Part shown: one piece after another, positions 6,105 through 8,486 of the stretch | How the letters are laid out: each line of letters begins with the position of its first letter | How positions within the stretch are numbered: position 1 is the first letter of the stretch | Position numbers and translations under genes: made by a program | Assembly: GCA_946481195.1 (NCBI GenBank) | Contig: CAMLNG010000143.1 | Location: forward strand, 1-8,486 | DNA from: an uncultured Chromatiaceae bacterium | GTDB lineage: Bacteria; Pseudomonadota; Gammaproteobacteria; Enterobacterales; Alteromonadaceae | DNA: 8,486 bases | Direction: 5' to 3' | The notes under the pieces: model-generated | Seen by the model: the letters and a program-made list of their open reading frames with translations, nothing else | Database searches by the model: none | Told to the model about the DNA's origin: nothing

Positions 6105-6132
6105 TTGACTTTCTGTATCGCCCCGTTACACT
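6105..6132 (+). promoter_or_regulatory. Promoter of the btuB riboswitch transcript
   Basis: TTGACT (6105-6110, five of six) and TACACT (6127-6132, four of six) are separated by 16 bases. The predicted start near 6139 is just before the first pairing strand of the riboswitch at 6142, which fits well. A perfect palindrome, CAGACGTCTG, lies at 6081-6090, upstream of the -35. Confidence 0.65.
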
Positions 6133-6141
6133 AAGCGCGCT

Positions 6142-6353
6142 TTTTCAGGTGCTGCGTTAGTTCGCAGTGAAACGGGAAGCTGGTGTCCGCTTTATAGCCA
6201 AATCCAGCGCTGCCCCCGCAACGGTAAATTCTGTGTTGTGTTGCTGAGTTTTGCTCAGACACCACGCGCCACGCCACCACTGTCTTCGGATGGGAAGGGA
6301 CCTGGCGTTGTCATCAACTGACAATAGAATCAGCCCGGAGACCGGCCTGAAAA
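6142..6353 (+). ncRNA. Cobalamin riboswitch aptamer
   Basis: A leader element that binds adenosylcobalamin or a related form and shuts down the B12 receptor gene. The closing stem P1 is a perfect 8-bp pairing of TTTTCAGG (6142-6149) with CCTGAAAA (6346-6353). Conserved blocks follow in the right order: AAACGGGAAGCTGGTG (6170-6185), GCTGCCCCCGCAACGGTAA (6209-6227, the B12 box), CCACTGTCTTCGGATGGGAA (6277-6296) and CAGCCCGGAGACCGGCCTG (6331-6349). These are hallmark motifs of the class. Together with btuB downstream, the identification is very secure; the exact ligand form is not determined here. Confidence 0.96.
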
Positions 6354-6367
6354 TTTCATCAACCAAC

Positions 6368-6394
6368 CACATGCGGCGGGCATGTGCAATGGAG
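6368..6394 (+). promoter_or_regulatory. Riboswitch expression platform: P13-like hairpin next to the btuB ribosome-binding site
   Basis: CACATGC (6368-6374) pairs with GCATGTG (6380-6386) around a GGCGG loop. GCGGG (6376-6380) is exactly complementary to CCCGC (6215-6219) in the aptamer B12-box loop L5, the expected L5-L13 kissing contact. The btuB ribosome site GGAG (6391-6394) begins five bases after the hairpin, so ligand-stabilised docking would block ribosome entry. No T-run follows, which points to translational rather than transcriptional control. Confidence 0.8.
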
Positions 6395-6399
6395 TCAAC

Positions 6400-8190
6400 A
6401 TGTCGAAATTTTCATTACTGGCCATTGCGGTGGCCGGCGTCTGTACGCATGCCAGTGCTGCGGCACAACCAACAACTTCCAACCTTGAACATATTTCTGT
6501 GTACGCCAGCCGTCAGACCAAGCCGGTCAGTGATACGCTGACCAGCGTGACGGTCCTGGATCGTGTCGATATCGAAAAAACGCAAGTACGCGATTTGCCG
6601 GCACTGCTGCAGCAAGTCCCCGGTGTGACGGTTTTGCGTCAGGGCGGTCGAGGCCAGACCAGCAGTATTTTTATCCGCGGTGGTAAAAGCGGTCATACGC
6701 TGGTGTTGCTTGATGGTGTCCGAATAGGTGCTGCGACACTGGGTTACCAGTCCTTAGCGATGGTACCAATCGAGCAAATCGAAAAGATCGAAATTATCCG
6801 TGGTCCTAAAGCTGCTCTTTATGGTTCGGACGCGCTGGGTGGTGTCATAGCTATAACCAGCCGCCGCAGTGACCATCTGAGCTTTAATGCCAAAGCGGGC
6901 AGCCACAAACATACGGAAGCCAATCTGGCAGGCAGCCAGCAACTAGACAATGTGAAAGTTTTTGGCTCTGTCGGCACCGCCATGGCCGAGGGATTTAATG
7001 CTACTGTCAATGGTGACCAGGACCGGGACGGTTTTGAGCAGACTTATGTCAAAGCCGGTGCAGAACTGGATAATCAGTCTGGTTTATGGCAATGGCAGTC
7101 CCAGCTGAACGACGGAGTTTATGAATACGACAACAGTTGGGGTGGCGATGAAGCAGAAATGCGGCAAGAACTGCACCAGCTGCAGTGGCAGGGCAGCGGT
7201 CTTGGCGGCACTCACCAGTTGAAACTTGCACATAATCTTGACGATGACCTGAACTACGGTAACAAAACTGCCGAGAGTCTGTTCCGCACTCAACGTGACG
7301 AAGCTGATCTGCAAAGCCAGTTTGCCCTGACCAGCACTTTCAGTGCGTTAATTGGTGGTAACTGGTATCAGGAAGAAGTACGTAAAAGTGGCACTCAGTA
7401 TGTCAGTGACAGCCGCACCAATCGCAGCGGCTTTGCAGGCCTGAGCGCGCAATTTGGTGACTGGTCATTTGATGGCACCGGACGACGGGACCAGGTCAGT
7501 GGCTACGGCGGTGAAAACAGTTATGAACTTGGCGCCGGTTATCAGCTGAGCCAAACTTTGCAGTTGCGGGTCGGTCAGGGGACTGGTTTCAAAGTGCCGA
7601 CCTTTAACGATTTGTACTGGCCTGGTTTTAGCAATCCGGCGCTTAAGCCCGAGGAGTCACTGTCGCGGGAAGTTGGCCTTGATTATATCGATGGCACTTA
7701 TCAAAGTAGTTTGGTGTTGTTTAAGCGCGATTTGACCAACCTTATTCAACGCAAAAATCAGCTGCTGGAAAATGTCGAACTGGCACAGTTTGAAGGTGTG
7801 GAATTCAGTCAGAGCCTGCGCGTGGCTGAAATGGATGTCGCTTTTAACTACAGCTGGCTTAACGCACGGGATGTGGTGAAAAAGCAGCCGCTGAGCAAAC
7901 GGCCAAAACATCAGGCGAATTTACAGTTGGATTACGCACTGGAGCGCTGGACATGGGGATTGAATACACATTTCCGGTCGCGCACTTTCTCCGGTGATAA
8001 TTTTGGCACCCCGGTTCCGGATCTGGCCTCTGTGGTGTTATTTGGCCTTGGTACGACCTATCAATGGGACTCGCAAATTCGTCTGCAATTGAAAGTCGAC
8101 AACCTGCTGAACCGGACCTATCAGACCGACTATGGCTACCGTCAGGCGGGCTTGGAGCTGATGTTCGGCATTCAGGTCGCGCAGTTCTAA
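6400..8190 (+). CDS. btuB: TonB-dependent vitamin B12 outer-membrane receptor BtuB
   Basis: Outer-membrane beta-barrel that imports cobalamin using energy from TonB-ExbB-ExbD. 596 residues from the chosen ATG, against 614 for E. coli BtuB. A signal peptide (about 1-22, MSKFSLLAIAVAGVCTHASA) precedes a TonB-box-like EHISVYA (30-36). The plug domain contains LPALLQQVPGVTVL (66-79), SSIFIRGG (88-95), LVLLDGVRI (101-109) and IEIIRGPKAALYGSDALGGV (130-149). The barrel holds an acidic loop DQDRDG (206-211), like the calcium-binding loop of BtuB, and TGFKVPTFNDLYWPGFSNPA (395-414); it ends in LMFGIQVAQF with a terminal phenylalanine for barrel assembly. The ATG at 6400 has GGAG five bases upstream; an ATG at 6382 lies inside the regulatory hairpin and would only delay the signal peptide. 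The cobalamin riboswitch upstream distinguishes it from other TonB receptors. Confidence 0.95.
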   Translation: MSKFSLLAIAVAGVCTHASAAAQPTTSNLEHISVYASRQTKPVSDTLTSVTVLDRVDIEKTQVRDLPALLQQVPGVTVLRQGGRGQTSSIFIRGGKSGHTLVLLDGVRIGAATLGYQSLAMVPIEQIEKIEIIRGPKAALYGSDALGGVIAITSRRSDHLSFNAKAGSHKHTEANLAGSQQLDNVKVFGSVGTAMAEGFNATVNGDQDRDGFEQTYVKAGAELDNQSGLWQWQSQLNDGVYEYDNSWGGDEAEMRQELHQLQWQGSGLGGTHQLKLAHNLDDDLNYGNKTAESLFRTQRDEADLQSQFALTSTFSALIGGNWYQEEVRKSGTQYVSDSRTNRSGFAGLSAQFGDWSFDGTGRRDQVSGYGGENSYELGAGYQLSQTLQLRVGQGTGFKVPTFNDLYWPGFSNPALKPEESLSREVGLDYIDGTYQSSLVLFKRDLTNLIQRKNQLLENVELAQFEGVEFSQSLRVAEMDVAFNYSWLNARDVVKKQPLSKRPKHQANLQLDYALERWTWGLNTHFRSRTFSGDNFGTPVPDLASVVLFGLGTTYQWDSQIRLQLKVDNLLNRTYQTDYGYRQAGLELMFGIQVAQF

Positions 8191-8203
8191 GCGAACTGAA
8201 AAC

Positions 8204-8235
8204 AAAAAAACCACCTGAGTTCAGGTGGTTTTTTT
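8204..8235. terminator. Bidirectional rho-independent terminator between btuB and msrA
   Basis: ACCACCTG and CAGGTGGT form a perfect GC-rich stem around AGTT (8218-8221), flanked by seven A on the left and seven T on the right, giving up to 14 paired bases over 8204-8235. The flanks provide a T-run for transcripts in either direction, which suits these two convergent genes. Confidence 0.92.
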
Positions 8236-8290
8236 ACGTCTATAAAAGTACTGTTTCGCAATAGTGCACTGGTAAATGTAATGACCCGCT

Positions 8291-8486
8291 TCAGTCTGTT
8301 AGCGCTTCAATTGTTAGTTTTTCCCGATATAACTCGTTGAACTTCGCCAGCTTTGGCGCAATTAAATATGCACAATAGGGCTGCTGTGGGTTCTGATTAA
8401 AATAATCCTGATGATAAGCTTCGGCCGGATAAAAAGTGCTGGCGCGGCTGATGGCGGTGACAACAGGTGCACTGAAGTTCGGTTGT
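8291..8486 (-). CDS. msrA: Peptide-methionine (S)-S-oxide reductase MsrA, C-terminal part only
   Basis: Cytoplasmic repair enzyme that reduces methionine-S-sulfoxide in proteins using thioredoxin. Only the last 64 codons are present (8485-8291); the start and the catalytic GCFW motif lie beyond the right edge. The visible part reads [20 protein letters not shown], then [15 protein letters not shown] and [23 protein letters not shown] is the strongly conserved MsrA block that helps form the active site, and the cysteine in PYC is in the usual place of a resolving cysteine, followed by the short PKL-KF tail of many MsrA proteins. It converges on btuB and shares the terminator at 8204-8235. The partial length is the only limit on the call. 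Confidence 0.9.
   Translation of the reverse strand, partial: QPNFSAPVVTAISRASTFYPAEAYHQDYFNQNPQQPYCAYLIAPKLAKFNELYREKLTIEALTD

Noticed and set aside
6382..6399. ATG start for btuB at 6382
   Set aside because: It lies in the regulatory hairpin and has no ribosome-binding site. It would add six residues before a complete signal peptide.
1..8486. A new multi-gene defence, mobile or biosynthetic system
   Set aside because: All genes belong to known core families in a conserved order. No transposase, integrase, direct-repeat array, toxin-antitoxin pair or unexplained gene cluster is visible.

Overview
This window is an ordinary, densely packed chromosomal stretch from a motile, Gram-negative gammaproteobacterium. 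The gene content and several long protein stretches resemble Vibrio and Enterobacteria: a PomAB-type sodium-driven flagellar stator, a long ThiI with a rhodanese domain, and a TonB-dependent cobalamin receptor. My best guess is an Alteromonadales or Rheinheimera/Alishewanella-like organism. This is inference from protein similarity recalled from memory; no search was run.

Layout, left to right. Positions 1-692 (minus) hold the 5' half of ispA (farnesyl diphosphate synthase), preceded by xseB (exonuclease VII small subunit). Positions 693-882 are a divergent intergenic region. Positions 883-2618 (plus) hold pomA-pomB, closed by a strong terminator at 2643-2672. thiI (2686-4146, plus) follows at once, and its only obvious -10 box lies in the loop of that terminator. 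Convergent to thiI is a minus-strand pair: a frame-disrupted VanZ-like gene (5423-5069) overlapping by ATGA the start of a panE-like ketopantoate reductase gene (5072-4170). A divergent promoter region at about 5450-5490 separates this pair from yajQ (5530-6012, plus). Next come a promoter, a full cobalamin riboswitch (6142-6353) with its regulatory hairpin (6368-6386), and btuB (6400-8190), closed by a bidirectional terminator (8204-8235). The window ends in the 3' part of msrA (minus).

How the genes relate. The order and orientation ispA-xseB / thiI / panE / yajQ match the E. coli dxs-ispA-xseB, thiI, yajL, panE, yajQ neighbourhood. Here pomAB sits between xseB and thiI, as in Vibrio. yajL is absent, and a VanZ-like gene has been added upstream of panE. 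Products serve isoprenoid, thiamine/4-thiouridine and pantothenate synthesis, DNA repair, flagellar rotation and B12 uptake. They share a neighbourhood, not a pathway.

No mobile element, CRISPR array, RNA gene other than the riboswitch, or undescribed multi-gene system is visible. The points most worth a second look are the vanZ frameshift, the promoter-in-terminator at thiI, the back-to-back consensus -10 boxes between vanZ and yajQ, and the well-resolved kissing-loop riboswitch at btuB.
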